A stretch of DNA of 64,000 bases. Origin: Azoarcus sp. CIB. Lineage in GTDB: Bacteria; Pseudomonadota; Gammaproteobacteria; Burkholderiales; Rhodocyclaceae. The stretch spans positions 3,286,001 through 3,350,000 of the forward strand of contig NZ_CP011072.1 of NCBI RefSeq assembly GCF_001190925.1, read 5' to 3'. Made by a program: the position numbers and the translations under genes. The number at the start of each line of letters is the position of its first letter. Position 1 is the stretch's first letter. Shown here piece by piece: positions 34,157-44,459 of the stretch. Under the pieces are notes generated by a model. The model was not told the origin of the DNA and searched no databases. It worked only from the letters and a program-made list of their open reading frames with translations.

Positions 34157-35128
34157 TTATCGGGCAGGCGCAAGGCGCTCGACGCCGAGCTGTCCGGCAA
34201 CGACCACCGCTCCGGTCGGGGCCGCCATCACCGCCGCAAGGTTCTGCCGGTCGGGGCGGATCTCGAGCTGCAGTGGTCCGCCACCGCTGCTGCGCAGCAC
34301 CACGCCGCCGGCGCCGACGACGATCAGCCCGCCGTTCGCGAGCGCCAGCCCCGAGGTCAGCGACTGCTCGGTGCCGGTCTCGCGCACCTGCCAGCTGTTG
34401 CCGCCGTCGCGGCTCGCGATCACCTTGCCGCTCATCCCCAACAGCACGACCTCGCCGTCGCCGCGTTCGAGCCCGCTCCACAGCGATCCCGACACCCCGG
34501 TCGCGAGCTTCGTCCAGGTCGCCCCACGGTCGGTCGAACGGAACGCGAGTCCGGTTTCGGCGGCGAGGAAGAGCTTGCCGTCGCGCGTCGAGAAGATGTG
34601 GTTGAGGTGCAAGTCCGCGTCATGCCCGCTACCGACCGCCATCGGCGCCCAGTCGCGCCCGCCGTCGCTCGTCACGAAGGCTGCGCCGTAGGCCCCGACC
34701 GCGTAGCCGCGCTGCGCATCGGTGAAATGCACCGACAGCAGCACCGGCTTGTCGTCGAGCGTCGCCTGCAGCTGCCAGTTCGCGCCGCCGTCCGTCGTCA
34801 CGAGGATCACGCCACCGTGCCCCACGGCCCAGCCGCGGCTGTCATCGACGAAATGCACCGCCGTCAGCAACAGGCTGACCGGCACCTCCGCCTGCTGCCA
34901 GGTCTTGCCTTCGTCGGTCGAGCGCACGATCGTGCCGTAGTCGCCCACCGCAACCAGCGCATTGCCCGCGCGCACCAGTCCCGTCACCGGCACCTTCGCC
35001 GCCAGCCGCGCCTTCATTGCCGGGGCGGGCACCTTGGCGGCATCCGCCGGGCCGGCCGCGAACACCGCCGCGCTCGTCGCCAGACACAGGCAGACCAGGG
35101 TCCGCCCGATTCGATTGCTTGTTTTCAT
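34157..35128 (-). CDS. YCF48-like periplasmic beta-propeller protein
   Basis: 323 residues with a signal peptide (to about residue 30) and a series of BNR/Asp-box repeats: VRSTDEGKTWQ, VTTDGGANWQ, VTSDGGRDWA, FRSTDRGATWT and ASRDGGNSWQ. This is the YCF48/BNR beta-propeller pattern. Such proteins are often encoded next to RND transporters with DUF1302 and DUF1329 genes, as here, and probably act in assembly or scaffolding. It starts 10 nt after the RND gene stop. Confidence 0.85.
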   Translation of the reverse strand: MKTSNRIGRTLVCLCLATSAAVFAAGPADAAKVPAPAMKARLAAKVPVTGLVRAGNALVAVGDYGTIVRSTDEGKTWQQAEVPVSLLLTAVHFVDDSRGWAVGHGGVILVTTDGGANWQLQATLDDKPVLLSVHFTDAQRGYAVGAYGAAFVTSDGGRDWAPMAVGSGHDADLHLNHIFSTRDGKLFLAAETGLAFRSTDRGATWTKLATGVSGSLWSGLERGDGEVVLLGMSGKVIASRDGGNSWQVRETGTEQSLTSGLALANGGLIVVGAGGVVLRSSGGGPLQLEIRPDRQNLAAVMAAPTGAVVVAGQLGVERLAPAR

Positions 35129-35138
35129 CGGGTTCCCC

Positions 35139-37502
35139 TCAATGGGCCATCAGCGGCGCGCGCACCGGGCCACGCCGCGGGATCAGCACGTCGAGCGTCA
35201 CGGCCAGCGCCGGCAGCAGCGTGATCGCCATAATCATGTTCATCATGAACATGAAGGTCAGCAGCATCCCCATGTCGGCCTGGAACTTCAGCGCCGAGAA
35301 GGACCAGGTGGCCACGCCGATCGACAGCGTCACCGCGGTGAACACGGTCGCCACACCGATCTCGCGCAGGGCCTGCTTGAACGCCGTGACGATGTCCTCG
35401 CCGTGCGCCAGATGCATCTGCAGCCGGTTGTAGATGTAGAACGCGTAATCGACGCCGATCCCCACCGCCAGGACCATCACCGGCAGCGTCGCCACCGTCA
35501 GGCCGATGTCCAGTTCCTTCATGAACCAGTAGCCGAGGAAGGTCGCGAGCGTCAGCGGCACGCAGCACGCCACCATCGCGCGCCAGTCGCGATACACCGC
35601 GAACACCAGCACGAGGATAGTGGCATACACATACAGCATCATCGGCAACTCGGAGTGCTCGACCACCTCGTTGGTCGCCGCCTGCACGCCGGCGTTGCCG
35701 CTGGCGAGCCGCACGGTCACGCCCGGGAACGGCTGGGTCTCGCGGAAATGCTTCACCGCAGCGACCACCTCCTTGATCGTCGACGCCTTGTGGTCGGCGA
35801 GGTACAGATTCACCGGCAGCAGCGTGCAATCCGCATTGAAGAGCCGCATGCCTTCCGGCACCTGACGCACCGCCTCACCCAGCGTCAGCTCCTCCTGCGG
35901 CAGCGCCGCCCACTTCGGGTTGCCCTCGTTCACCCCGGACGCCGCGAGCTTGGTCATGCCCGGCAGCGACTGCGCCGACAGCACGCCCGGCACGTTCGCC
36001 AGATACCAGCTCAGGCGGTCGAGATGGCTCATCACGTCGTGGCGATAGCAGCCGTCCGCGGGCGTCTCGACGACCACCGTCAGCATGTCCAGCCCCAGCG
36101 CGTAGCGGGCGACGACGGCCTCGACGTCCTGGTTGTAGCGCGAATCGTCGTGCAGCTCCGGCGCGCCCGGCAGCACATGGCCGACGTGCCGCCCCTGGCT
36201 CTGCCACACTGCAATGGCCATCAACGCGAGGCACACCAGCGTGCCGATCGCCGCATTGCGCGGATTCGCGATATGCACGCCGATGGACGCCATCATGCGA
36301 TTGCGCAACCCTTCGACCTTGCTCGCCCGCAGCACGAAGGCGTCGTCGAAGCGGAAGTAGCTCGCCACCACCGGCAGCATGATCAGGTTCGTGACGATCT
36401 TGTACGCCACACCGACCGACGCGGTGATCGCCAGCTCGCGGATCATCGGAATCGGCACCAGCACCAGGGTCGCGAAACCGACGAAGGCCGTGATCAGCGC
36501 CAGCGTCCCCGGCACCAGCAGCCCGGTGAAGCTGCGGCTCGCCGCGGTGTAGCCGTCAGCGCCGTTGATGACTTCCTTCGCGATGTAGTTCACCTGCTGG
36601 ATGCCGTGCGACACGCCGATCGCGAACACCAGGAAGGGCACCAGGATGGCCAGCGGATCCAGCCCGAAGCCCAGCAGCGTGATCGTGCCGAACTGCCACA
36701 CCACCGATACCAGGGAGCAAACCAGCGGCAAGACGGTCAGCATCCACGAACGGGTGTACCAATAGACGGCCGCCGCAGTCAGCAGGAAGGCCAGCGCGAA
36801 GAACTCGATCACGCTGGTCGCCCCTTCCGAGATGTCGCCCATCTGCTTCGCGAAGCCGATGATGCGGATACGCACGTCGTCGTCGCTGAACGTATCGCGC
36901 ACCTCGCGCTCCAGCCGCTGGCTGAACTCCGAGTAATCCAGCCGCGCGCCGGTCTGCGGATCGGGATCCGCCAGCTCGGCGACCACCATCGCCGACGACG
37001 AATCGTTTGCCACGAGGCTGCCGATGAAGCCGCCGACGATCGTGCGCTCGCGGATCGCGGTGATGTTCTCCGGCGTCAGCGCCTTCACCGTCACGTCGCC
37101 GCCGATCACGTCCTCGGCCTTCATCCCCTCCTCGGTGATCTGCACCGCGCGGGTATTCGGGGTCCACAGGGACGTCACCGTGCGCCGGTCGACGCCCTTC
37201 ATGAAGAACAGCGCCTGCGTCACGTCGTACAGCTTGGTCAGTGCCTTCTCGTTCCAGATGTCGCCGTTCTTCGCCTCGACCGTCACGATGATGCGGTTCG
37301 CGCCGAACAGCACCTCGCGATACTGGTTGAAGGTCTGGATGTATTCGTGGTTTTGCGGCAACTGCTTGTCAAAGCCTGCGCTCATCTCGAGGCGCGACGC
37401 GAACAACGCCATCACCGCGGTAAAGCCGAGCAGCGCGAGCAGGATCGGCAGGCGGTGCCTGAAGCACACGCGCTGCATCGCCAGCACCAGTTTCTCGATC
37501 AT
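35139..37502 (-). CDS. RND/MMPL-family transporter
   Basis: 787 residues, inner membrane, with two repeats of the RND type: a first helix near residue 20, a large periplasmic loop, a group of helices including a sterol-sensing-like segment (LLPVVASYF region), then a second copy. MMPL-type members move hydrophobic compounds. The start at 37502 (MIEKLVLAMQRV) fits the family N-terminus. With DUF1302 (outer membrane) and DUF1329 (periplasmic) genes upstream it probably forms a trans-envelope route for a hydrophobic substrate; direction and substrate are unknown. Confidence 0.88.
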   Translation of the reverse strand: MIEKLVLAMQRVCFRHRLPILLALLGFTAVMALFASRLEMSAGFDKQLPQNHEYIQTFNQYREVLFGANRIIVTVEAKNGDIWNEKALTKLYDVTQALFFMKGVDRRTVTSLWTPNTRAVQITEEGMKAEDVIGGDVTVKALTPENITAIRERTIVGGFIGSLVANDSSSAMVVAELADPDPQTGARLDYSEFSQRLEREVRDTFSDDDVRIRIIGFAKQMGDISEGATSVIEFFALAFLLTAAAVYWYTRSWMLTVLPLVCSLVSVVWQFGTITLLGFGLDPLAILVPFLVFAIGVSHGIQQVNYIAKEVINGADGYTAASRSFTGLLVPGTLALITAFVGFATLVLVPIPMIRELAITASVGVAYKIVTNLIMLPVVASYFRFDDAFVLRASKVEGLRNRMMASIGVHIANPRNAAIGTLVCLALMAIAVWQSQGRHVGHVLPGAPELHDDSRYNQDVEAVVARYALGLDMLTVVVETPADGCYRHDVMSHLDRLSWYLANVPGVLSAQSLPGMTKLAASGVNEGNPKWAALPQEELTLGEAVRQVPEGMRLFNADCTLLPVNLYLADHKASTIKEVVAAVKHFRETQPFPGVTVRLASGNAGVQAATNEVVEHSELPMMLYVYATILVLVFAVYRDWRAMVACCVPLTLATFLGYWFMKELDIGLTVATLPVMVLAVGIGVDYAFYIYNRLQMHLAHGEDIVTAFKQALREIGVATVFTAVTLSIGVATWSFSALKFQADMGMLLTFMFMMNMIMAITLLPALAVTLDVLIPRRGPVRAPLMAH

Positions 37503-37563
37503 GTTGGGGTATCCGTTATGCCGGCACCGCGGAAGTCGCGCCCCCGCGGCGCCGGCGCGTGCA

Positions 37564-39366
37564 TCAGAACGAGTACGAAACGCTTGCCGAGAGGAAGTCC
37601 CGGTCACGCATCAGGTTGTTGGCGCCGCCGCCGTAGAAGGTCACCCACTGGATCGCCCCCTTCCACGCGTCGCGGTAGTTCGCGAACAGCGACAGCGTCA
37701 GCGCCTTGCGGCCCTCGACGAAGGGCAGCCCATTCGGCGTCGTGCCATCGACGTCGTGGTACCAGTCGATCTGCGGCGTCAGCGTCACGCCCGTGCCGGC
37801 GACGTTCGGGTAGTTCAGCGCCGCCTCCACCACGTAACCCCACGACGTCTTGTCCGGCAGCGCATAGTTCGGCAGGAAGTACGGCGTCACCCCACTCGTG
37901 TCGAGCCCCGGGTAATGCGCGACCGCCGCTTCGGCGAGGATGAAGCCGTCCGTCGCCCCCAACGCCTTCGCGAAGCCGCCCAGCGGGTCGTTATGCGAGA
38001 AGGTATAGAAGCCCGTGAGGTGGAACTGGTACTTCTCCTCCTCGACGAAGCCGGGATTGCTGCCGTGCTCGTAGATGCTGTACTTGCTCGACGGGCCGCC
38101 AAAAACGTTGCCGAAAGGCACCGTCGGATCGATGCCGACGCTGTCGTTGGGCCGGTACGACAGCTCCGCCCCGACCGCGATGTTCGCGAGCTTGGTGTTC
38201 GCCGAAATCGCGTACAGATCCTTGTCCTCGCCATAGGCGATGAAGTAGCCGGTGACCGCGCCTGCGCTGTTGCCCTTGAAGCCGAGGAAGGGCAGCTTGT
38301 CGTGGTAGCGCTGGTACGTGAAGGCGAACTCGGTGTCGATCTCCTCCGCGTTGTAGCGGAAGTTCACCCCGTACTGGCCCGTCTTCTTCGGCTTGTTGGT
38401 CCCCAGATAGGGCACCGCGATTCCCGCCGCGACCGCATCCGCATCCGGAATCCCGGGGTTGTCGCCGCATTGCCCCGTCGGCAGCCCTGCGCACGCGCCC
38501 GGCCCGGCGAAGTCCTCGATGATGCTCGTCGGCACGTACGCCACGCGCCGCCCCTTGCCCAGCACGTCGGCGGTCGAGAAGAAGGTCCCCACCGGGTCGA
38601 ACTTGAAGCCGTTCCACCCGAATTGGTAATACGCCTCCGCCCCCAGGTTCTCGGTCAGGCCCATCGATGCCGACAACATCGGCGCCGGAATGAAGATCTC
38701 CTTCAACTGCGTGCCCGGCACATGGAACTTCTGCAGATCGATCGCATTGATCTGGTTCACGCCGCCGATGATGAAGATGTCCTCGCCCCAGGAGATCACC
38801 TGGTTGCCGAACTTCACCTTGCCGCGCCGCTCGCCGACGGTGAACTCCTTGGCGATCCACGCGTCGAGCAAGGTCATCTCGCCCGAAGCCTCGTCCGCGA
38901 CCGACGTACGCCGCGTGTCGTCCGACTTCGTATCGACGAACCAGTTGAAGCGCGCCAGCGCGCTCCAGCCGCCCGGGTACTTCAGCGACAGGTCGTGGGT
39001 GCCCTTCAGCACCGCCGAGACGATGTCCCCCTTCTTGTAGTTCAGGTTGCCATCGTCGAAGTTCGTGTAGTTGAAATCGGCATTCGCATAGCCGGTGCCG
39101 TTGGCCAGGTTGTACACCTGCGACAGCTCGTTGTTCGTGCCGTTGTTGCAGCCGCCGCTGTCGTTACTCACCGTCTTGCAACCTGCCGACTGCAGGCGGC
39201 TCATCACGCCGTACGAGACGGTGCTGTCGAAGCTGCCCGAAATTCCCTCTTCCGAACCGAAGCGGAACGCATGGCTCGCCGGCGACCAGCATGCCGCCGC
39301 AACCGCAACTGCCAGAATCGAAGGCGCGAGCGTGCCCCGACGATCCGAAATCGTCCTTTTCTTCAT
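37564..39366 (-). CDS. DUF1302 outer-membrane protein
   Basis: 600 residues with a signal peptide (SPASHA end) and a beta-rich rest with many aromatic strand ends, finishing in the Phe-ending YSF expected of an outer-membrane barrel. The DUF1302 family is often found with DUF1329 and RND genes in degradation loci for steroids and aromatic compounds. It starts 28 nt after the DUF1329 stop and is 61 nt before the RND gene. Confidence 0.88.
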   Translation of the reverse strand: MKKRTISDRRGTLAPSILAVAVAAACWSPASHAFRFGSEEGISGSFDSTVSYGVMSRLQSAGCKTVSNDSGGCNNGTNNELSQVYNLANGTGYANADFNYTNFDDGNLNYKKGDIVSAVLKGTHDLSLKYPGGWSALARFNWFVDTKSDDTRRTSVADEASGEMTLLDAWIAKEFTVGERRGKVKFGNQVISWGEDIFIIGGVNQINAIDLQKFHVPGTQLKEIFIPAPMLSASMGLTENLGAEAYYQFGWNGFKFDPVGTFFSTADVLGKGRRVAYVPTSIIEDFAGPGACAGLPTGQCGDNPGIPDADAVAAGIAVPYLGTNKPKKTGQYGVNFRYNAEEIDTEFAFTYQRYHDKLPFLGFKGNSAGAVTGYFIAYGEDKDLYAISANTKLANIAVGAELSYRPNDSVGIDPTVPFGNVFGGPSSKYSIYEHGSNPGFVEEEKYQFHLTGFYTFSHNDPLGGFAKALGATDGFILAEAAVAHYPGLDTSGVTPYFLPNYALPDKTSWGYVVEAALNYPNVAGTGVTLTPQIDWYHDVDGTTPNGLPFVEGRKALTLSLFANYRDAWKGAIQWVTFYGGGANNLMRDRDFLSASVSYSF

Positions 39367-39394
39367 GGAGATTCTCCCTGGGTGGAGGTGCGGG

Positions 39395-40774
39395 TCAGCG
39401 CTCGCCGCGGCGGCGCATTTCGTCCTGGGTGAAGTTCGCTGCCGTCACGCGGCCGTCCTTCGCCGCCGTCAGGTCCAGCACTTCACCTTCGGCGGTCCAG
39501 TTGTCGACCACGTAGCGGCGCGCCACCAGGTCGTACATCTGGGTCTCGTAGGCCATGCACGCGCCCACCTCCGGTGCCGCCCACAGGCTGCCTTCCTGCA
39601 CGCGCCAGAGATTGCCCTTGGCGTCGTACATATCCACCTGCAGCAACGCCCAGGAATCCTCGTCGAAGTGGAACACCCGCTTCGCAAAGGAATGGCGCTT
39701 GTCCGCCTTCACCGTCGCCTCGACCACCCACACGCGGTGCGGCTCGTAGCGCATCAGGTCGCGATTGACATACTCGGGCCCGAGCATGTCCTTGAACTTC
39801 TGCTTCTTGTTGATCAGCTTGTAGGAGTTGTACGGCACGTACATCTCCTTCTTGCCCACCAGCTTGTAGTCGTAACGGTCCAGTGCGCCCGTGAACATGT
39901 TGATCTGGTCGACGAAGTACAGGTTGTCGAAGCCCGCGATCGGGTTGTCATAGGCAAAGGTCGGCGAGCGACGCACGCGGCGCTGACCGGGGAAGTAGAT
40001 CCACGCATCCTGCGGCTTGTCGATGTAGGCGTGGATCAGGTAACCCTCGCCCGCGCGCGACGGCGGCGTCAGCACGTCGTACAGCAGCTTCGACTCGACC
40101 CCGCCCACGTCCGCCGGCCCGGTCACCTTCGGGTCGTTGAACGGGTACATCTCGTACGCCCACTGCTTGTTCTCGACGTAGCTGCCGTCCTTCTCCGGCA
40201 TCAGCGCCGAGATCTGCGCACGGCGGCCGAGGCCCGTATAGCGCAGCTTGTAGTTCCACATCGCCTCCGCACCCGACTTCGGCACCGGGAAGGGCACCCC
40301 CGCCCCGAACACCTGCTCGAGCTGCCAGCCATCCGCTCCCAGCTTCGCCGCCGTCGCATTCTTCTTCGTCTGCGTCGCCACGAAATCCGGCACCGGACAG
40401 CTGCGCCGGCTCGGATAGACGTCCATGCGGTAACCCTTGTACGCCTTGATCAGCGCCAACTGGCCCGCCGACAGCTTGTCCGCGTACTTGTCGACGTTGG
40501 CCGCATCGATCGAGAACAGCGGCTTGTCGTCCTTGAACGGATCCAGGTGCCCCGGCTTCCAGCCGGCCGGCACCTGCGTCATCCCGCCGCTCCACGCCGG
40601 AATCGAGCCATCCTTGCTCGCAGCCACCTCCGCGCCGATCGGCGTCAGGCTCTTGCCCAGCGTTGCCGCTTCCGCCTCGCTCGCCGCCGCCCGCACTGCC
40701 CCGCTGCCCAGCCCCGCGGCAAGCGCGATGCAGATGAGCGCAAGGCGAGGGGATCTCCTCGTCCTGGTAGTCAT
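39395..40774 (-). CDS. DUF1329 (LolB-like fold) periplasmic protein
   Basis: 459 residues with a signal peptide (to about residue 30). The body matches the DUF1329 pattern: LTPIGAEVAASKDGSIPAW near the start, the tract of GYRMDVYPSRRSC, WIYFPGQRRVRR, and YVPYNSYKL. LolA/LolB-like folds bind lipids, so it may carry a hydrophobic substrate across the periplasm between RND and DUF1302. It is the first gene of the block and divergent from the AraC regulator. Confidence 0.88.
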   Translation of the reverse strand: MTTRTRRSPRLALICIALAAGLGSGAVRAAASEAEAATLGKSLTPIGAEVAASKDGSIPAWSGGMTQVPAGWKPGHLDPFKDDKPLFSIDAANVDKYADKLSAGQLALIKAYKGYRMDVYPSRRSCPVPDFVATQTKKNATAAKLGADGWQLEQVFGAGVPFPVPKSGAEAMWNYKLRYTGLGRRAQISALMPEKDGSYVENKQWAYEMYPFNDPKVTGPADVGGVESKLLYDVLTPPSRAGEGYLIHAYIDKPQDAWIYFPGQRRVRRSPTFAYDNPIAGFDNLYFVDQINMFTGALDRYDYKLVGKKEMYVPYNSYKLINKKQKFKDMLGPEYVNRDLMRYEPHRVWVVEATVKADKRHSFAKRVFHFDEDSWALLQVDMYDAKGNLWRVQEGSLWAAPEVGACMAYETQMYDLVARRYVVDNWTAEGEVLDLTAAKDGRVTAANFTQDEMRRRGER

Positions 40775-41077
40775 GTTGTCGTCTCCTCACTTGATGTGAT
40801 GTGCCGTTCGGTTCGGCATTTTTTTCCGGCTGTCCCCGGCCGCGTCCTCGCACGGCGGTACAACCGATGGAGGCGATTGTAGGAAGCGGTTTCCCGAAGC
40901 CGTTATCCGAAATTGGCAATCCGCGACGAGACGGCGGGGACGACTTCACGGCGGGACGTGCGACGCGGTTCCTTAGAAAAATTTCACTGTTCCGCGTGCG
41001 ACTTTTGTATTAGCTTTAAAAAAATAATCAAAGCCATAACTACAAACGGCCCTTTCCGGTCAGGAGACAATCGGAAA
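40775..41077. promoter_or_regulatory. Divergent control region between the DUF1329 gene and the AraC regulator gene
   Basis: 303 nt without a gene. It has ribosome binding sites for both sides, a tract rich in A and T at about 40990-41045 likely to hold the regulator's promoter, and no clear -10/-35 pair. It is a good place for AraC-family binding sites, but I could not define one. Confidence 0.4.
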
Positions 41078-42100
41078 ATGGATGCTCACACTCTCGCCGG
41101 GCGCAACAGCATCGCGCGCACCGCGGGCGACGACGCGTATTCCGTCGTGCATCTCGACACACGCGACGCAGACGACCACGCAGCCTGCCTGCAACACTGG
41201 AGTCAGCGCTACGACCAGCTTTCGGCCGGCACCTTCACGGGGCGGTTCGACGAATTCTGGTTCGACAACGTGCAGGTCTTCCGCGAGCGAACGAATCAGG
41301 TCGTGCACGAAATCGGCACGTCCTGGGAAGGCTCGCGCACGATCGGCGTGCCGGTCGAGCTCGACGGCACCGGCTGGTACTGCGGCGAACCGTGCGAGCT
41401 CGACTCCATCATCACGCTCAAGGGCGGGGAAGACCTCGACTACCGCACCCCGCGCCTGCACGACATCGTCGCCGTGACGACGGACAGCGCAGCCTTCACC
41501 GATTACGCCCTGCGCGTCGAGCATCGCGACATAGAAGCCGAAATCGGCAAGCGTCGCATCATCGCGGCGACCGCCGACCAGGCTGCGACACTGCGCGCCT
41601 TCCTCCTGACGGTGCTCGCCAGCCTCGAAGCCACCCCGGACCTGCTCCGCCATCCGCAGATGCGCAAGGGTCTGGAACAGGCGATCTACGGCAGCATCGT
41701 CGCCGCCATCACGCCGCGCGAAGATACCCCGCGCCCGGCCACACCCTGTCGCACGCGACAGCTCATCGTCGACCGCGCGCGCGAATACATGCGCGCGCAC
41801 ATCGACGCACCGATCACCGTCCCCGACCTGTGCACCGAGCTGCGCGTCTCCCGCCGCACGCTGCAGTACAGCTTCCAGGACATCCTCAACCTGAACCCCG
41901 TCAGCTTCCTGCGTGCCTTGCGCCTCAATGGCGTGCGCCGCGAACTGAAGTCCGCCGACCCGGCCAGCCACCAGATCGCCGACATCGCCGCGCGCTGGGG
42001 CTTCTGGCACCTGTCGCACTTCGCGTCGGACTACCGCGCGATGTTCGGCGAACTGCCTTCGGACACCCTGCGCCAGGCCACGCCCCCCACCCACGCATGA
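41078..42100 (+). CDS. qhpR: AraC-family transcriptional regulator of the amine dehydrogenase locus
   Basis: 340 residues. The C-terminal ~105 residues hold the two helix-turn-helix motifs of the AraC family: VPDLCTELRVSRRTLQYSF, then IADIAARWGFWHLSHFASDYRAMFGELPS (in parts). The N-terminal part resembles the sensing domain of regulators such as EutR, FeaR and QhpR. The start at 41078 follows AGGAGA. Its place beside the amine dehydrogenase genes suggests it turns the locus on when amine is present. Confidence 0.85.
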   Translation: MDAHTLAGRNSIARTAGDDAYSVVHLDTRDADDHAACLQHWSQRYDQLSAGTFTGRFDEFWFDNVQVFRERTNQVVHEIGTSWEGSRTIGVPVELDGTGWYCGEPCELDSIITLKGGEDLDYRTPRLHDIVAVTTDSAAFTDYALRVEHRDIEAEIGKRRIIAATADQAATLRAFLLTVLASLEATPDLLRHPQMRKGLEQAIYGSIVAAITPREDTPRPATPCRTRQLIVDRAREYMRAHIDAPITVPDLCTELRVSRRTLQYSFQDILNLNPVSFLRALRLNGVRRELKSADPASHQIADIAARWGFWHLSHFASDYRAMFGELPSDTLRQATPPTHA

Positions 42101-42115
42101 ACCGGTGAAACGCCC

Positions 42116-44131
42116 TCAGGCCACCTTGAAACGGCTTACGTCGGCAAGCAGGCTGCCCGCCAGGCTCTCCAACCGATCCGCCGTGCGGTGGCTTTCGACC
42201 GCAATCGCGCTGTTCTCCTCCGCCATGCGCGCGATCGTCTCCACGTTGCGCGCAATCTCCGTCGAGGCGACGCTCTGCTCGCGCAAAGCATCGGAAATCT
42301 CGGCCACCGTGTCCACCACGCGACCGGCCTCGTCGCGAATGCTCGACATCGCCGTCCCCGCCTGCTGGGCGCGCGTAACGCCCGCATTCACCTGCGTCAC
42401 GCCCCCCTGCATACTCTCCACGGCATCGCGCGCATCGCGCTGAATCGCCCCGACCATCTGGGCGATCTCCTGCGTCGAATGCGTCGTGCGCTCGGCCAGC
42501 TTGCGCACCTCGTCCGCCACCACCGCAAAGCCCCGCCCCTGCTCGCCCGCGCGAGCGGCCTCGATCGCCGCGTTCAGCGCCAGGAGGTTGGTCTGGTCGG
42601 CGATCTCCTTGATCACATTCACAATCGCCGAAATCCGCTCCGAGCTGCGGTCGAGTTCGGTAATCGTATCGGCTGACCCGGACACCGCCCGCGCGATCTC
42701 CCCGATATCGGCAACCACCGACTCGACGATCTCGCCCCCTTCGCCCGACAGTTTGCCCGAGCGCTGTGCGAGCTCGTTGGCATTGCTCGCGTTGCTGGCG
42801 ATATGGTCGATGCCCACCGTCATCTCTTCCACCGCCGCCGCCATGCTCGACGCCGCCTCGCTCTGCCGCTGCGACGCCGTGTCGATCTGGCGCGCCGACT
42901 CCACCATGCCGCGCGCAGTCTCCGCCACCTGGCCCGAATTGCTCTGGATGTTCGTGATCAGGCGACACATCGTCGATGCCATATCGTTGAAGCTGTCGGC
43001 GATCACGTGCAGCTCGTCGCGCGCCTGAAGCCTGATCGCCGTCGTCAGATCGCCAGCCGCCAGCCGATGGCTTCCCTCGGCGAGCCGCTTCACGCTGCCC
43101 ATGATCGACAGATACACCCCGATGGACAGGTAGGCGATCGCGACCGCGACGACCACCAGCACGACGATGTTGAAATGCAGCACGCGCTGCGCCTCGACGA
43201 TGCGCTGCCGCAACAGTTCGTCCAGCGTCGGCAGCAGGATCTCGTTCATCTGCCGGTAGCCCACCGTGATCGCCTCGGTCGTCATCCCGAAGTAGGCCGA
43301 CGACGACGTGCTCTGCAGGTCGCCCGCCAGGATCTGGCGCACCACCCCGCTCACCGTCGCCAGCTTGCCGTTCATTTCCGCGAGCGACGACTCCAGCCGC
43401 TGTCCGAGATCCGGCCGCTGTGCGACGATCTTGCGGATATTGGTCTCGAGATCGCTCACCGCCTCGGTCACGTCACCCGCGAGCACGCTCACGCCGAGCT
43501 TGCCCGCATCGTCGATCGTGCCGCGCGCGAGCGCCGCCGCCCCCCTGGCGCGCAATTGGCCCGTGCGCTCCAGCAGGTAGGGCATGCGGATCACCGCCGT
43601 CGACATCAGGTAGTAGCTGTCCTGCTGCGGATCGAAGGTCAGGCCGTACTCGTCGGCGACCGCGATCTGAAAATCCAGCAGATTGTCGATCAGCCGCGTA
43701 TGCGTCTGGAAATTCTCGGGCTGGCTCAGCTTCAGCCCCTCCTGCTTCAACGCACTCCAGCGCGAACGGATGTCGCTCCACCCGCTGTTGCGCACGGATT
43801 GCGGAAGCGCCGCCTCCAGCGTCTCGAGCGCACGATCGACCTCGACGGCCTTGTCGGCGCGCGTCGCCTTCGCACTCTCAAGCCCCCCGAGCATCGCCGA
43901 CGACAGCCCGCGGTGCTGCTGCATCAGTTCGACCGCCCTGGAGATCGGTCGCGACAGCTCCGACGCCACGAGCTCGCGCTCCGTCCGCTCGATCGTCGCA
44001 TTCAACTGGCGCGCCAAGGTCAGCATCAGGCTGGCAAAGGCCACCAGGATGATCAGGCCCAGCAGGCCGAACTTCACCGGGTAACTGCAGCGATTCATCA
44101 GCCCCACGGCAGGTGCAAAAAGTACTTTCAC
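42116..44131 (-). CDS. Methyl-accepting chemotaxis protein
   Basis: 671 residues from GTG at 44131 (GGAG 6 nt before); a TTG further upstream is the alternative. Order: helix near 20-40, periplasmic sensor of helical type with [11 protein letters not shown] as in nitrate/nitrite-sensing (NIT-like) domains, second helix near residue 320, HAMP, and the MCP signalling domain with the highly conserved [20 protein letters not shown]. The signal is not known. Confidence 0.9.
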   Translation of the reverse strand: MKVLFAPAVGLMNRCSYPVKFGLLGLIILVAFASLMLTLARQLNATIERTERELVASELSRPISRAVELMQQHRGLSSAMLGGLESAKATRADKAVEVDRALETLEAALPQSVRNSGWSDIRSRWSALKQEGLKLSQPENFQTHTRLIDNLLDFQIAVADEYGLTFDPQQDSYYLMSTAVIRMPYLLERTGQLRARGAAALARGTIDDAGKLGVSVLAGDVTEAVSDLETNIRKIVAQRPDLGQRLESSLAEMNGKLATVSGVVRQILAGDLQSTSSSAYFGMTTEAITVGYRQMNEILLPTLDELLRQRIVEAQRVLHFNIVVLVVVAVAIAYLSIGVYLSIMGSVKRLAEGSHRLAAGDLTTAIRLQARDELHVIADSFNDMASTMCRLITNIQSNSGQVAETARGMVESARQIDTASQRQSEAASSMAAAVEEMTVGIDHIASNASNANELAQRSGKLSGEGGEIVESVVADIGEIARAVSGSADTITELDRSSERISAIVNVIKEIADQTNLLALNAAIEAARAGEQGRGFAVVADEVRKLAERTTHSTQEIAQMVGAIQRDARDAVESMQGGVTQVNAGVTRAQQAGTAMSSIRDEAGRVVDTVAEISDALREQSVASTEIARNVETIARMAEENSAIAVESHRTADRLESLAGSLLADVSRFKVA

Positions 44132-44185
44132 GATCCGCTCCACAAACAGGATCCGCACGCCTTCGGGCCGTCGCCGGAGATCCAA

Positions 44186-44459
44186 TGCACAGGAGTCCGG
44201 CGCGGGGCATGCAGGCGATATAAGCGTATGGAGATTTACCGGAAAAGTACGTGATCCGCATCAAGAACACATCGGCATCCCATGCATTCGTCACAGAGCC
44301 GGAAATTCGCGTACCCCTCCCCGCCTCCGTCCGTCGCGCGCTCGGCACGTGGGGGGCAAAATCACCTATTGCTCCCCTCGCGGCAAGCGCCCAAAATAGC
44401 CGCCGGTATCATGCCGGCTGCACAGCAGCCTCCGGCTCTGCTGTCAGGACAAGCACATC
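44186..44459. other. Intergenic region with hairpins before the HD-domain gene
   Basis: 274 nt. Two short hairpins lie at the right end: GCCGGTATCATGCCGGC and CAGCAG...CTGCTG. No coding region or confident promoter is seen. Confidence 0.35.

Noticed and set aside
34962-37943. A 993-codon open frame on the plus strand opposite the RND transporter
   Set aside because: It spans several genes' boundaries on the other strand, is rich in His, Arg and Gln, and has no motif.
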